Shown here piece by piece: positions 52,301 through 61,142 of a stretch of 64,000 nt of DNA; position 1 is the stretch's first letter, and each line of letters starts with the position of its first letter. Source of the stretch: Emticicia agri (GTDB taxonomy: Bacteria; Bacteroidota; Bacteroidia; Cytophagales; Spirosomataceae); the NCBI GenBank assembly GCA_945860265.1, contig CAMAQF010000005.1, forward strand, positions 20,320-84,319, written 5' to 3'. The notes below the pieces were generated by a model. It worked only from the letters and a program-made list of their open reading frames with translations, had not been told where the DNA came from and did not search any database. The translations under genes and the position numbers were made by a program.

Positions 52301-54541
52301 TTACAAATTCAACCAATAAGTCACTTTTGCCAAAATTGCTCGGTTTTTTGGCATCCAAGTTTCGGTGTTGTAATTATCGGTATAAACCAAGAAGATGTCA
52401 GACACAGGAGCAAAACGCCATTGCAAACGAGAATTGACGTTTACGTTTTTAAATTGGCTATTATACTGCACATAAGTTGTCCAAAACAGACTTTTTGTAA
52501 ATGTTAAATCAAGTTTTGGACCAACTAAATATACTTGATTTTTGCCAGTTGAAAGATTGATATTGTTGTAACTAAAATTGACGGAGAAAAAACCATAAGG
52601 CTGAAAACGATAAGAAGCATTTCCGACTAAACTCACGATATTTCCATCAAAATACTGCCCAATGAGTGGCTGGAAAAATACCGCCAGTTTTTTACGTTGG
52701 TCAGTAACATAAGTTGTCGAAAAATTATAGTAAGTATAGCTTGTACTCTTTTTGAGCGAAGGCAATTTTCGATTGCTACGCAAAGCATCAAAATCATTGA
52801 AAAGAAAAGTATAATTTTGGTTGAAAGTGATCAATAAATTTGATGTATTCTGAAAACCCAAAAGTAAAAACGGCCCCGCTTGGCGGTCGGTAAGTCCCAA
52901 ACCCAGCTGATTGAATTGGTCATAAGCCAGTCCATAACTCACCCTATTGAGTAAACGTGAATTCGGAAAATAATTAAAACCAATCGTTGGGTTGATATGA
53001 AAGAAATTTTTGCGAGGCACAAAACCCACTTCCGCATCAAAGCCCTTACCTACCCAATCATGCGACCACTTAGCAATTAATTTACGAACGCTATAATTGA
53101 GCATGAAGCCGTGAGCAAATTTTTCGTTTATATCGGTCGGACTGAACACTTGATGATAAAATGCTTTTCCTGTCCAACGATTATCTTTCGAAGCCAAATT
53201 ATACTCCAAACCAGCCACTCCATTATAACGATTAACTCCTTCCCTTTCTCTTCCTAAAACTTGTTTATTAACAAATATCGCCGCAATATTCGAGCGTCCA
53301 AATACTTTTCGTTGCAGAGCAGCAACCGAATAATTCATACTTGGCGTTCCTTTAAAATCGTCGGCCAATGTTTGCGTATTTAGAACTCCAACTCGCCAAT
53401 TATCATCAATTTTTCCACTGATTCTTGCTCCATATAAAATCCTATTCTGCACATTTGTACCCGTTACAGTATCGAGACTAATACCAATTTGTCGAGAGAA
53501 AAATGGACTTACTAACTGATTACCAGCCGATGTGCCGAGCGTTCCCGATGGTGGCACAAATGGATTAGTATTAAAGCTTCCAAAACCCGTAAATAGGTCG
53601 GAATTTTCTAAGAAAAACTGTCGCTGCTCAGGAAAATTTACATCAAAACGAGTCAAGTTTACAACTTGTCGGTCAGCCTCGACATTTGAAAAGTCGGGAT
53701 TTGCGGTCAAATCTAGGTTAAGCCCCGAAGTAATTCCGATTTTTGCATCGCCTCCAAAATTAAGCTTATTTCCAGCGGCAGGGTTTTCGGGATGCTCAAA
53801 ATCATGGGTAGAACTGGCAGACAAATAAGGTATAAAGGAAATATTTGCACCCGATTTTTTTAGTGGTTTTTCAAAAATGATTGGCATTGAATATCCCAAA
53901 TTCATGATAATCTGATTCTGTGGAATCCGCATCAAAGTCGATTGTTCATTGGCTTGGGTATCAAATCTATATGCCTTAAAATTCCATTGTTTACTTCCTT
54001 CTTTAAAACGTAGAGTTGTCAATGGAATTGACAACTCACATATCCAATAACCCTCATACATTTTCGAAATAGCACTCCATTTATTATCCCAATACATATT
54101 GAAATACTCGTTGGCCGTTCCTCCGTTATAAAGCAATGCTTCACGCATGACTCCGTAGGGATTCATCCCAAACAAAAAACTATTGGTTTTGTCATTGAAG
54201 GTATCAAACAAAAAACTCACATTATCATTTCCCCCTGCCCTAAAATCTCGCCTAAAAGAAGGAGTCACATAATTATTCCCAGGCGAATATAATTTTGCAC
54301 CGATGTAAATATTTTTCTCATCATAAGCCAACAAGATTTCGGTCTGATATTTTGCTTTTATGCTATCTTTTGGAAAAAATTCCCAAAACGAAGGCATTTT
54401 TTCGGCAGTTTGCCAGGCTTGTTCATCCAAAGCACCATCAAGTTTAATCTTTTCAGTAATAAATTTTACTGTTGGTGCTTGTTGAGCTTGGGTTTGAAGT
54501 AAAAATAAAAATGAGATAAACAATAGAAGAAGTCTATTCAT
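52301..54541 (-). CDS. DUF5916 / CBM9-like domain outer-membrane protein
   Basis: 746 aa with a signal peptide (residues 1-19). Residues about 25-190 form a CBM9-like domain (K-I-K-L-D-G-A-L-D-E-Q-A-W, I-Y-I-G-A-K-L, F-D-T-F-N-D-K). The rest is DUF5916: N-P-D-F-S-N-V-E-A-D, F-P-E-Q-R-Q-F-F-L-E-N-S-D-L-F and a long beta-barrel-like C terminus ending A-K-V-T-Y-W-L-N-L. The family is predicted to sit in the outer membrane; its substrate is not known, though the N-terminal domain suggests carbohydrate contact. Monocistronic, divergent from the PD40 propeller gene. Confidence 0.9.
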   Translation of the reverse strand: MNRLLLLFISFLFLLQTQAQQAPTVKFITEKIKLDGALDEQAWQTAEKMPSFWEFFPKDSIKAKYQTEILLAYDEKNIYIGAKLYSPGNNYVTPSFRRDFRAGGNDNVSFLFDTFNDKTNSFLFGMNPYGVMREALLYNGGTANEYFNMYWDNKWSAISKMYEGYWICELSIPLTTLRFKEGSKQWNFKAYRFDTQANEQSTLMRIPQNQIIMNLGYSMPIIFEKPLKKSGANISFIPYLSASSTHDFEHPENPAAGNKLNFGGDAKIGITSGLNLDLTANPDFSNVEADRQVVNLTRFDVNFPEQRQFFLENSDLFTGFGSFNTNPFVPPSGTLGTSAGNQLVSPFFSRQIGISLDTVTGTNVQNRILYGARISGKIDDNWRVGVLNTQTLADDFKGTPSMNYSVAALQRKVFGRSNIAAIFVNKQVLGREREGVNRYNGVAGLEYNLASKDNRWTGKAFYHQVFSPTDINEKFAHGFMLNYSVRKLIAKWSHDWVGKGFDAEVGFVPRKNFFHINPTIGFNYFPNSRLLNRVSYGLAYDQFNQLGLGLTDRQAGPFLLLGFQNTSNLLITFNQNYTFLFNDFDALRSNRKLPSLKKSTSYTYYNFSTTYVTDQRKKLAVFFQPLIGQYFDGNIVSLVGNASYRFQPYGFFSVNFSYNNINLSTGKNQVYLVGPKLDLTFTKSLFWTTYVQYNSQFKNVNVNSRLQWRFAPVSDIFLVYTDNYNTETWMPKNRAILAKVTYWLNL

Positions 54542-54568
54542 AATAACAGTAGCGTTAAAAATAAGCTA

Positions 54569-54576
54569 CAAAAATA
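54569..54576 (-). promoter_or_regulatory. Candidate -7 element for the DUF5916 gene
   Basis: On the minus strand the bases read TATTTTTG, an exact TAnnTTTG match 28 nt upstream of the start codon. No -33 match was found. Confidence 0.38.
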
Positions 54577-54669
54577 CACTTTTATTAGCCTTATTATGCC
54601 TATTCAAGATTTATTTTAGAGTTTTTTTAAGCATTTTTAATTATTTTTTATAAAAAACATATTCTGTCA

Positions 54670-54677
54670 TACCTTTG
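54670..54677 (+). promoter_or_regulatory. Candidate -7 element for the PD40 propeller gene
   Basis: TACCTTTG, an exact TAnnTTTG match, 61 nt before the start codon; a T-run stands about 20 nt upstream in place of TTTG. Confidence 0.45.
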
Positions 54678-54738
54678 CTACACAAAATACAATTTTGCTG
54701 AAATACGAATAAACTCAAATTTTTAATCATTCAATTAT

Positions 54739-55791
54739 ATGAAATCCATTTTTGTTATTTTCACACTGATTACTGTTAATTACTCTCTTATTTTTGCACA
54801 AACACCTGACGAAAAACACCTTAAAAACCTTCGGCAATTGACTTTTGGAGGTAATAATGCAGAGGCCTATTTTAGCCGTGATAGTAAATACATTAGTTTC
54901 CAATCTGATAACCCTGCATGGGGACTTTCATGTGACCAAATTTTTTATATGGATGTTGAAAAAGGTTTGAAAGACCCAAAGCAGCGTCCCGATTTTATAA
55001 GTACTAGTTTTGGACGCACAACTTGTAGCTTTTTTATGCCAAACGGCAAAGAAATTCTTTACGGAAGTACGCACGAAGTGGGTGGACATGCTTGTCCTCC
55101 AATACCTGAAACGGGCAAAAAATATCTCTGGGCAATCTACGATAGTTTTGATATTTACGTGGCTGATTTGAAAGGTAAAGTAAAAAGACGCTTAACAAAT
55201 ACGCCAGGCTACGATGCCGAAGCGACGGTTTCACCCGATGGCAAAAAAATTGTTTTTACCAGTACTCGAAATGGTGATTTAGATTTATATATCATGGATA
55301 TTGATGGCAAAAATGTAAAGCAAATCACCAACGAATTGGGATACGATGGCGGTGCGTTTTTCTCGCCCGATAGTAAGAAATTGGTTTTTCGTGCATCACG
55401 TTTTGCAAGTGAAGAAGAACGTACAGAGTACAAAGAAAACCTAAAGAAAAACTTGGTTGCTCCAACCAATATGGAGATTTTTACTTGTAATGTTGATGGT
55501 TCGGATTTGAAACAAATCACAAAATTAGGCAAAGCCAACTGGGCTCCATATTTCACACCCAAAGGAGATAAAATCATTTTTGCATCGAATCATCATTCAC
55601 AACGTGGTTATGATTTTCAGTTGTATTTAATAAATATTGATGGAACAAATCTTCAAAAAATCACAAGCGAAAGCAATTTCAATGCTTTCCCGATGTTTAG
55701 TTATGATGGTAAGAAATTGATTTTCAGTTCAAACCGCAATAATGGTGGCACAAGAGATACCAATCTTTTTATTGCCGATTGGGTAGATTGA
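54739..55791 (+). CDS. Exported TolB-like PD40 beta-propeller protein
   Basis: 350 aa with a signal peptide (residues 1-20, ending S-L-I-F-A-Q). The mature part consists of WD40-like PD40 units: Y-F-S-R-D-S-K-Y-I-S-F, V-S-P-D-G-K-K-I-V-F-T-S-T-R-N-G-D-L-D-L-Y, F-F-S-P-D-S-K-K-L-V-F-R-A, F-T-P-K-G-D-K-I-I-F-A-S-N and F-S-Y-D-G-K-K-L-I-F-S-S-N-R. This is the propeller seen in TolB and in the N-terminal half of S9 peptidases, but no hydrolase domain follows. It is probably a periplasmic binding or scaffold protein. Confidence 0.87.
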   Translation: MKSIFVIFTLITVNYSLIFAQTPDEKHLKNLRQLTFGGNNAEAYFSRDSKYISFQSDNPAWGLSCDQIFYMDVEKGLKDPKQRPDFISTSFGRTTCSFFMPNGKEILYGSTHEVGGHACPPIPETGKKYLWAIYDSFDIYVADLKGKVKRRLTNTPGYDAEATVSPDGKKIVFTSTRNGDLDLYIMDIDGKNVKQITNELGYDGGAFFSPDSKKLVFRASRFASEEERTEYKENLKKNLVAPTNMEIFTCNVDGSDLKQITKLGKANWAPYFTPKGDKIIFASNHHSQRGYDFQLYLINIDGTNLQKITSESNFNAFPMFSYDGKKLIFSSNRNNGGTRDTNLFIADWVD

Positions 55792-55866
55792 TACACCAAT
55801 AATTAATTGAAAAAAGTACTTGGTTATCAAATAAATAGTATATTTGTACAAAACAAATAAAGCATT

Positions 55867-56349
55867 ATGACAGCATTTATTGAGCAAATTGATGTAGAAG
55901 CCGAATATTTACTCGAACGTGGAAAACCTATGCCAAGTAAAAATCATTCAAAATTAGAATCAAGACTTGCTCGACTTTTGGGTAATGATTAAAAAGAAAA
56001 ATATGATGTATTCGTAGAATTAAGTTTAGAGTTAAATACTGGACGAGTAACCCCTGATTTATGCTTTTTCAAGCCCGAAGTCTCCGATTGGCTTGAAGAT
56101 GAAATAAGAGTAAAAAATGCTCCATTGGGTGTGATTGAAATTGTTTCTCCAAAACAAAGCACGCAAGATTTAGTTGATAATTTAGATTTGTATTTCGGTG
56201 CGGGTGTATTAACGTGTTGGATAGTAATTTCAACCTTCAAAATGATTAATATTTTTCATAGCAAACATAATTATAAAACCTTCATGAGTGGCGAACTTCT
56301 TGATGAAAAGTTGGACATTCGACTAAATTTAGAAGAGGTTTTTAAATAA
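55867..56349 (+). pseudogene. Uma2-family endonuclease with an in-frame stop
   Basis: A 160-codon frame of normal Uma2 (DUF820) length, opened at an ATG and interrupted by TAA at 55990-55992 (codon 42, G-N-D-stop-K-E-K-Y). Downstream the PD-(D/E)xK features are visible: T-P-D-L-C-F-F and V-I-E-I-V-S-P-K-Q-S-T-Q-D-L, then Y-F-G-A-G-V-L-T-C-W-I-V and a normal end. One substitution would restore it. Uma2 proteins are multi-copy nuclease-fold proteins of unclear function. It could be a recent pseudogene or a sequencing error; a downstream internal start would lack the N-terminal helix. Confidence 0.8.
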
Positions 56350-56395
56350 CATAAATGGCCATTGCCTGTGAGGATACAGCCAATGGCGATACTAT

Positions 56396-57769
56396 TTATC
56401 CTCTCAAAGCCTCAACTTCATCTACAGTTTTCGGAATTGGATTTCCAAGAGTTTTGCTACCAGTTTCCGTGACCAAGCAGTTATCTTCGATTCTGACTCC
56501 ACCAAAATCTCGATAAACATCGAGTTTTGCATAATTTACAAAATTCGTAAACTTGTTTTCTGCCTTCCATTTATCAATCAATTCTGGAATAAAATAGATA
56601 CCTGGTTCAACCGTTAACACATTTCCTGCCTCTAATTCTTTTGCAAATCGTAGTGATTTTAAGCCCAATTGTGTACTTCGCTCCAAACCATCACGGTAGC
56701 CCACATATTTTTCACCCAAATCTTCCATATCATGTACGTCGAGACCAATAGCATGACCTAAACCATGAGGCATAAAAAGCCCTTGTACACCTTCGGCAAG
56801 CATTTCGGTTACGTCTCCATTCAAGAAACCTAAACCTTTCATTCCTTCAAGCATAATTCTATTGGCCGAAATGTGAATTTCTCTATATTGAATATTTGGT
56901 CGAAGTGCTGCAATTGACTCAGTTTCCATTTTCAATACCAAATTATAAATTTCCTTCTGCTTTTCGGTGAATCGTTTGCTAACGGGAATTGTTCGAGTAA
57001 TATCGCCTGCATAAAACATGGCATTTTCGGCACCAGAGTCGTTAATAACCAAACGACCGTCGGTCATTGTCTTTCCATGATAATGATTGTGCAGCGTTTG
57101 TCCATTAACAGTAAAAATAATAGGATAAGATAATTCTCCACCACCTTCCAATGCTTTGGCATGAATCGCTGCCACAATTTCATACTCTTTTTTTCCTGCT
57201 TGAGTCAACTGCATAGCAATAATGTGCATTTCACGAGTGATATTGACGGCGTGTTCCATTTGCACAATTTCTTCATCAGTCTTTATTGAACGTAATGCCA
57301 CAATCGCTTTGACAAGTTCAACCGATGCTTTTTCTTTCAATTGAGCAGTCTGAATACCCAACCACTCACTCATTCGAATCATATTATCGAAGCGATACGG
57401 TGGCGTAAAATGCACTTTTGAAGACTTTTTAAGCCTTTCTGGCAATTTTGAAGGTTCTTCAGTGCGGTATACACCAACCATTCGAGCTTGCTCAGCCAAA
57501 GTTGCTTGAGGGCCGACCCAAATTATATCGTCAATCGTAAAATCGTGTCCGAAGATAATTTCTTCGCCCGAATCTACATCAATGATGCCTGCCAAGCCTG
57601 CGTGACTGATACCAAAAAAATATAAAAAATTGCTATCTTGGCGAAAACGGTATGTATTATCGTGGTAATTCATGGGGGCTTCTTCATTGCCCATTATCAA
57701 AATTAAGCCACTTCCAACTGCTTTTTTTAGTGCGTTACGACGCTCGGTATAGGTCTGTACAGAAAACAT
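56396..57769 (-). CDS. Aminopeptidase P (Xaa-Pro aminopeptidase, M24B)
   Basis: 457 aa. N-terminal creatinase-type domain (residues 1-170), then the pita-bread metallopeptidase domain with all five dimetal ligands: Asp244 (I-N-D-S-G-A-E), Asp256 (A-G-D-I-T-R-T), His339 (H-G-L-G-H-A-I-G), Glu388 (T-V-E-P-G-I-Y) and Glu428 (R-I-E-D-N). It removes an N-terminal residue followed by proline. No signal peptide, so cytoplasmic, in contrast to the exported DPP IV and prolyl oligopeptidase. It converges on the Uma2 pseudogene. Confidence 0.95.
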   Translation of the reverse strand: MFSVQTYTERRNALKKAVGSGLILIMGNEEAPMNYHDNTYRFRQDSNFLYFFGISHAGLAGIIDVDSGEEIIFGHDFTIDDIIWVGPQATLAEQARMVGVYRTEEPSKLPERLKKSSKVHFTPPYRFDNMIRMSEWLGIQTAQLKEKASVELVKAIVALRSIKTDEEIVQMEHAVNITREMHIIAMQLTQAGKKEYEIVAAIHAKALEGGGELSYPIIFTVNGQTLHNHYHGKTMTDGRLVINDSGAENAMFYAGDITRTIPVSKRFTEKQKEIYNLVLKMETESIAALRPNIQYREIHISANRIMLEGMKGLGFLNGDVTEMLAEGVQGLFMPHGLGHAIGLDVHDMEDLGEKYVGYRDGLERSTQLGLKSLRFAKELEAGNVLTVEPGIYFIPELIDKWKAENKFTNFVNYAKLDVYRDFGGVRIEDNCLVTETGSKTLGNPIPKTVDEVEALRG

Positions 57770-58145
57770 AATTTTTTGTTTTTTTTATACCACGAAATAA
57801 AGAAAAGATAGGCAAATTGTCATTATGAAAGCCAAGTATTATTTGATTCAACAAAAAAGGTAAGACTCATTTCTTTATCACCAAAAAACTTTTTATGCTA
57901 TTTTTAAGTATTTTTATCTTATTTAAAGAGAATATGCATTTTTATGTAGGCAATAAAAATATTGATAAAGGGATAGCAAAATCCTAAACAACTATCAATC
58001 AAAGATTTAAGTTTCATACTATTTGATAAATTGGAAAAATAAAAATAAAAAAACTTTCAGAATATTTTGAAAATTCAAAAAGATTATTTTAATTTGTGAT
58101 ACAAATACACTTACGTGCTTAAATATAAAAAGTTAAAAAATTAAG
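57770..58145. other. Intergenic divergent promoter region
   Basis: About 375 bp of very A/T-rich sequence between divergent genes. It must contain promoters for both sides; no exact TAnnTTTG box was found. No gene. Confidence 0.4.
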
Positions 58146-58661
58146 ATGGCTCTCATGGAATTAAAAGAAGCGAAAGATAAATTTATCCATACATGGGGTA
58201 CGCTTGCCACACAATGGGGTATAAACCGAACAATGGCTCAGATACATGCATTGCTTTTGCTTTCGTCTAAATCAATGAATGCTGATGAAATCATGGCTGA
58301 CCTACAAATTTCGAGAGGAAACGTGAACATGAACCTCAGAGATTTAATGGATTGGAAATTGATTTATAAACAACTCTTACCAGGTGAAAGAAAGGAGTTT
58401 TTCATAGCGGAAAAAGATATTTGGAAAGTTGCCAAGCAAATTGCAAAAGAGCGACGACGTAGAGAAATTGGGCCACTAATCGAGGCAATGGAAGATTTGA
58501 AAGAGGGAATACAACCCGATACTGTTGAGAAAGAAGAATTTTTGAAAATAGTAAACGACATCAGCAAGGTTTCGATATTTGCCGATAATACAATGACATC
58601 TTTACTAAAATCCGATGAAAATTGGTTAATGAATAATTTTATAAAGGTTTTTAATAAGTAG
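58146..58661 (+). CDS. GbsR/MarR-family transcriptional regulator
   Basis: 171 aa. N-terminal winged helix with the GbsR-type arrangement: F-I-H-T-W-G-T-L-A-T-Q-W-G-I-N-R-T-M-A-Q, A-D-E-I-M-A-D-L-Q-I-S-R-G-N-V-N-M-N-L-R-D-L and the wing L-L-P-G-E-R-K-E-F-F. A C-terminal helical extension follows (R-R-R-E-I-G-P-L). In Bacillus GbsR controls choline/betaine genes; in Bacteroidota the target is unknown. No adjacent transporter is co-directional. Followed by a terminator hairpin. Confidence 0.9.
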   Translation: MALMELKEAKDKFIHTWGTLATQWGINRTMAQIHALLLLSSKSMNADEIMADLQISRGNVNMNLRDLMDWKLIYKQLLPGERKEFFIAEKDIWKVAKQIAKERRRREIGPLIEAMEDLKEGIQPDTVEKEEFLKIVNDISKVSIFADNTMTSLLKSDENWLMNNFIKVFNK

Positions 58662-58664
58662 TTA

Positions 58665-58692
58665 CATGACTTTTCGGAGTCATGGTTTTTTG
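58665..58692 (+). terminator. Terminator after the GbsR-type regulator
   Basis: CATGACT and AGTCATG arms (7 bp) around 6 nt, followed by GTTTTTTGG; it begins 3 nt past the stop codon. Confidence 0.65.
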
Positions 58693-58708
58693 GAGTTTTT
58701 GTAGTCAT

Positions 58709-58747
58709 GCAGTAATTTTCTCATAGATAGAGAATTACTGCTTTTTT
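58709..58747 (+). terminator. Second hairpin with T-run after the GbsR-type regulator
   Basis: GCAGTAATT and AATTACTGC (9 bp) plus an inner CTC/GAG, with a two-T bulge, then TTTTTT. Together with the preceding hairpin it makes a tandem terminator. Confidence 0.7.
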
Positions 58748-58894
58748 ATGTGAAAAATGTCATTGATAAGTACTATGGCAAAAGTAGCTAACAAAAAAAC
58801 ACTCTTTAATTTACTAATAATTAAGATTTTTTAGCTGCGGCGAAACGTATCGAATTATTTATCTCGTAACTGTCTAAATACTTAATGTGCCCTT

Positions 58895-59047
58895 CTAAAA
58901 TGACCTTTCAATATTTTTCTTCTTTTTCCAAGGTGCGGTAGTTTGTCGAGATAAATCATATAAAAAATACAAGACTGCTCCCAAAAAAATAAGAAAAATG
59001 ATTCGAAAAATTTTTTGATTCCGATTTGTAGAATTATTATTTGACAT
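58895..59047 (-). CDS. 50-aa single-span membrane protein
   Basis: An open 51-codon frame on the minus strand: polar N terminus (M-S-N-N-N-S-T-N-R-N-Q-K), one strongly hydrophobic segment (I-F-R-I-I-F-L-I-F-L-G-A-V-L-Y-F-L-Y, residues 13-30), then a short basic tail (P-W-K-K-K-K-N). The layout is that of a small inner-membrane protein; no family was recognised. It lies 178 bp downstream of sixA in the same orientation. Short gene, moderate confidence. Confidence 0.55.
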   Translation of the reverse strand: MSNNNSTNRNQKIFRIIFLIFLGAVLYFLYDLSRQTTAPWKKKKNIERSF

Positions 59048-59224
59048 GATAAATGCTTTTTCTAAACTTTTCGATTAAGTATTAAGACAAAAAATAAGCG
59101 GTAAAAAAATATTTCTAATTTGTTAATATTCAAACTTTTACCGTTGCGGAAAATCATTGCTGCGGCATACCGTCTTGAATCTCGTTTCTTGTTTCTCAGT
59201 AGTTAAATAAAGTATTATTATTTA

Positions 59225-59734
59225 TTATTGGCTGATATTCTGTGGAGAATAATAACCCAAAAACATAGCCATTTTGCTTGATACTTCCGCCCATTTGATG
59301 TTTTCAAACGATAAAATCATGACACCTGATTTATCCATTGAGCCACCAACATCAGCACGGGTAAGATACTCTGAAAAAAATGTAACATCTGGATTATGAC
59401 CAAAAATAGCTACAACATTAACTGCTTCATCTAATTGGTTAACGGCAGATAAATAACTGCGAGGCCCACCACCATATATGTTATCATTGATTAAAATTGA
59501 ATCGGCATCGTAGTTTAATTGTTCGGCAAAAATCTTTGCAGTTGCTTTGGTTCGTTCGGATGCACTACTTACAATAAGGTCGAATTTGACACCAGTTGCG
59601 GCCAAAAACTTCCCCATTCGGGCCGACTCAATAATACCAGTTGAGGTTAAATTTCGATCGAAATCACGAAACATTGGAGAGTTTCCTCCATCTTCAGCTG
59701 TCGCATGACGAATTAAATATAGGATTTTATTCAT
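59225..59734 (-). CDS. sixA: SixA-type histidine phosphatase
   Basis: 169 aa from the ATG at 59734 (M-N-K-I-L-Y-L-I-R-H); 10 upstream codons were excluded. Histidine-phosphatase fold with nucleophile His in L-I-R-H-A-T-A-E and the second catalytic His in F-G-H-N-P-D-V; the early Arg and R-A-T-A-K motif are also present. SixA in E. coli dephosphorylates a phosphohistidine in the PTS/phosphorelay; in Bacteroidota the substrate is unconfirmed. Cytoplasmic. Possibly transcribed with the small membrane-protein gene downstream. Confidence 0.9.
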   Translation of the reverse strand: MNKILYLIRHATAEDGGNSPMFRDFDRNLTSTGIIESARMGKFLAATGVKFDLIVSSASERTKATAKIFAEQLNYDADSILINDNIYGGGPRSYLSAVNQLDEAVNVVAIFGHNPDVTFFSEYLTRADVGGSMDKSGVMILSFENIKWAEVSSKMAMFLGYYSPQNISQ

Positions 59735-59764
59735 AGTTTCCTTGGTTTTGGCACGAATATACAA

Positions 59765-60121
59765 GCAATACTAAAAAAAAATTTAATTTTTCTGAATTTT
59801 TTTTTAGTATAAATTGAATATTCTACCGAAGTATTTTATTAATAGATTAATTATTGATTATTAAAATGGCATTTATTTTTCATTGCGAAAGCTATTTAAT
59901 GATTTTCCATTTCTTAGGAAAATAATTCTAGGTTTTTACCAACATCGATTTTTGGCAAATATGCAAGCGAAAGTAATACCAGTAAATCCAAAATAATTTC
60001 GATCGGTGTTTTCTTGAATTCGAGATTAATGTTATTTTTGTGATGATTGAAAAAATCTAAACCTCAATCTTTAACAAAATTATGCCACGAATATTTTCAA
60101 TTCAAAAATATTAAAAAACTA
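59765..60121. other. Intergenic divergent region upstream of the bestrophin gene
   Basis: About 355 bp, A/T-rich, between divergent genes. No coding frame of interest. The bestrophin promoter element sits at its right edge. Confidence 0.4.
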
Positions 60122-60129
60122 TATCTTTG
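60122..60129 (+). promoter_or_regulatory. Candidate -7 element for the bestrophin gene
   Basis: TATCTTTG, an exact TAnnTTTG match, 50 nt before the ATG at 60180. The upstream -33 element is poor. Confidence 0.42.
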
Positions 60130-60179
60130 TAAGTAAAAATCAATTAAAATCTATCAATAAAACACTCTTGAATAGTATT

Positions 60180-61052
60180 ATGTTTAATTATAATCCAAAA
60201 GATTGGTGGAAACTCATTTTTTATTTCCATAAAGCCGACACTTTTCGTAAACTTTTACCATCAATGGCGGGTGTAATGGTTTATACATTTTTTATTTCTT
60301 TTCTAGAAAATGAAGTTTTACATTTTTTGCCTATCAAAAACCCGTTAGCCATTCACTCTTTGGTTGGTTTTATACTTTCATTATTATTGGTTTTCCGTAC
60401 GAATAGCTCTTATGACCGTTGGTGGGAAGGGCGTAAAATTTGGGGAAGTTTCACGAATAATTCTCGAAATCTCGCTTTAAAACTCAATGCTTTTCTTCCC
60501 GAGAAGCATGAAAGTCGAGAAATTTTTAGGGTTTTGATTGGCAATTATATATACATGGTAAAAGACCATCTTCGCAATAATATAAATCATAAACATTTAG
60601 AGTTTGTGGCCAACTATGATGAAGGTTTTTACGTAAATTATAAACACATTCCCAATAGAATCGGACAAGCTATTTATTTGGAAATCCATCGTTTGTATAA
60701 ACTAGGTATAATCAACGGGGAACAGTTATTGATTTTGAATAATGAGTTGAGTTCGTTTTCCGATAATTTGGGGGCTTGTGAACGAATCCGTAATACACCG
60801 ATTCCATCATCATATAATATTTTTATAAAAAAAATGATATTTTTGTATGTTTTCACGATGCCACTGGGTTTTGTTTTGGAGTTTAAATATTGGGCAGCAC
60901 CAATTGTTACGTTGATATTTTATGCTTTTGCAGGAATCGAAATGATTGCCGAAGAAATCGAAGACCCATTTGGAACCGATAACAATGATTTACAACTTGA
61001 TAGCATTGTAAAAAATGTAAAAGGCAACTTAATCGAAATTTTTAAAAATTAA
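60180..61052 (+). CDS. Bestrophin-family anion channel
   Basis: 290 aa from the ATG at 60180; an upstream TTG at 60168 would add four residues. The family pattern is clear: two N-terminal membrane helices, then F-R-T-N-S-S-Y-D-R-W-W-E-G-R-K-I-W-G, the pore-region T-P-I-P-S-S-Y, and the C-terminal E-E-I-E-D-P-F-G-T-D-N-N-D-L. Bacterial bestrophins form pentameric cation or anion channels in the inner membrane. Monocistronic. Confidence 0.92.
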   Translation: MFNYNPKDWWKLIFYFHKADTFRKLLPSMAGVMVYTFFISFLENEVLHFLPIKNPLAIHSLVGFILSLLLVFRTNSSYDRWWEGRKIWGSFTNNSRNLALKLNAFLPEKHESREIFRVLIGNYIYMVKDHLRNNINHKHLEFVANYDEGFYVNYKHIPNRIGQAIYLEIHRLYKLGIINGEQLLILNNELSSFSDNLGACERIRNTPIPSSYNIFIKKMIFLYVFTMPLGFVLEFKYWAAPIVTLIFYAFAGIEMIAEEIEDPFGTDNNDLQLDSIVKNVKGNLIEIFKN

Positions 61053-61142
61053 TTTATTTTTGAACGAATATACGTTATAACATTCCGAAAAACCTATCGT
61101 TTATGGTTTACGTCATTAAATTCAATAAATAATAAAAAATAT

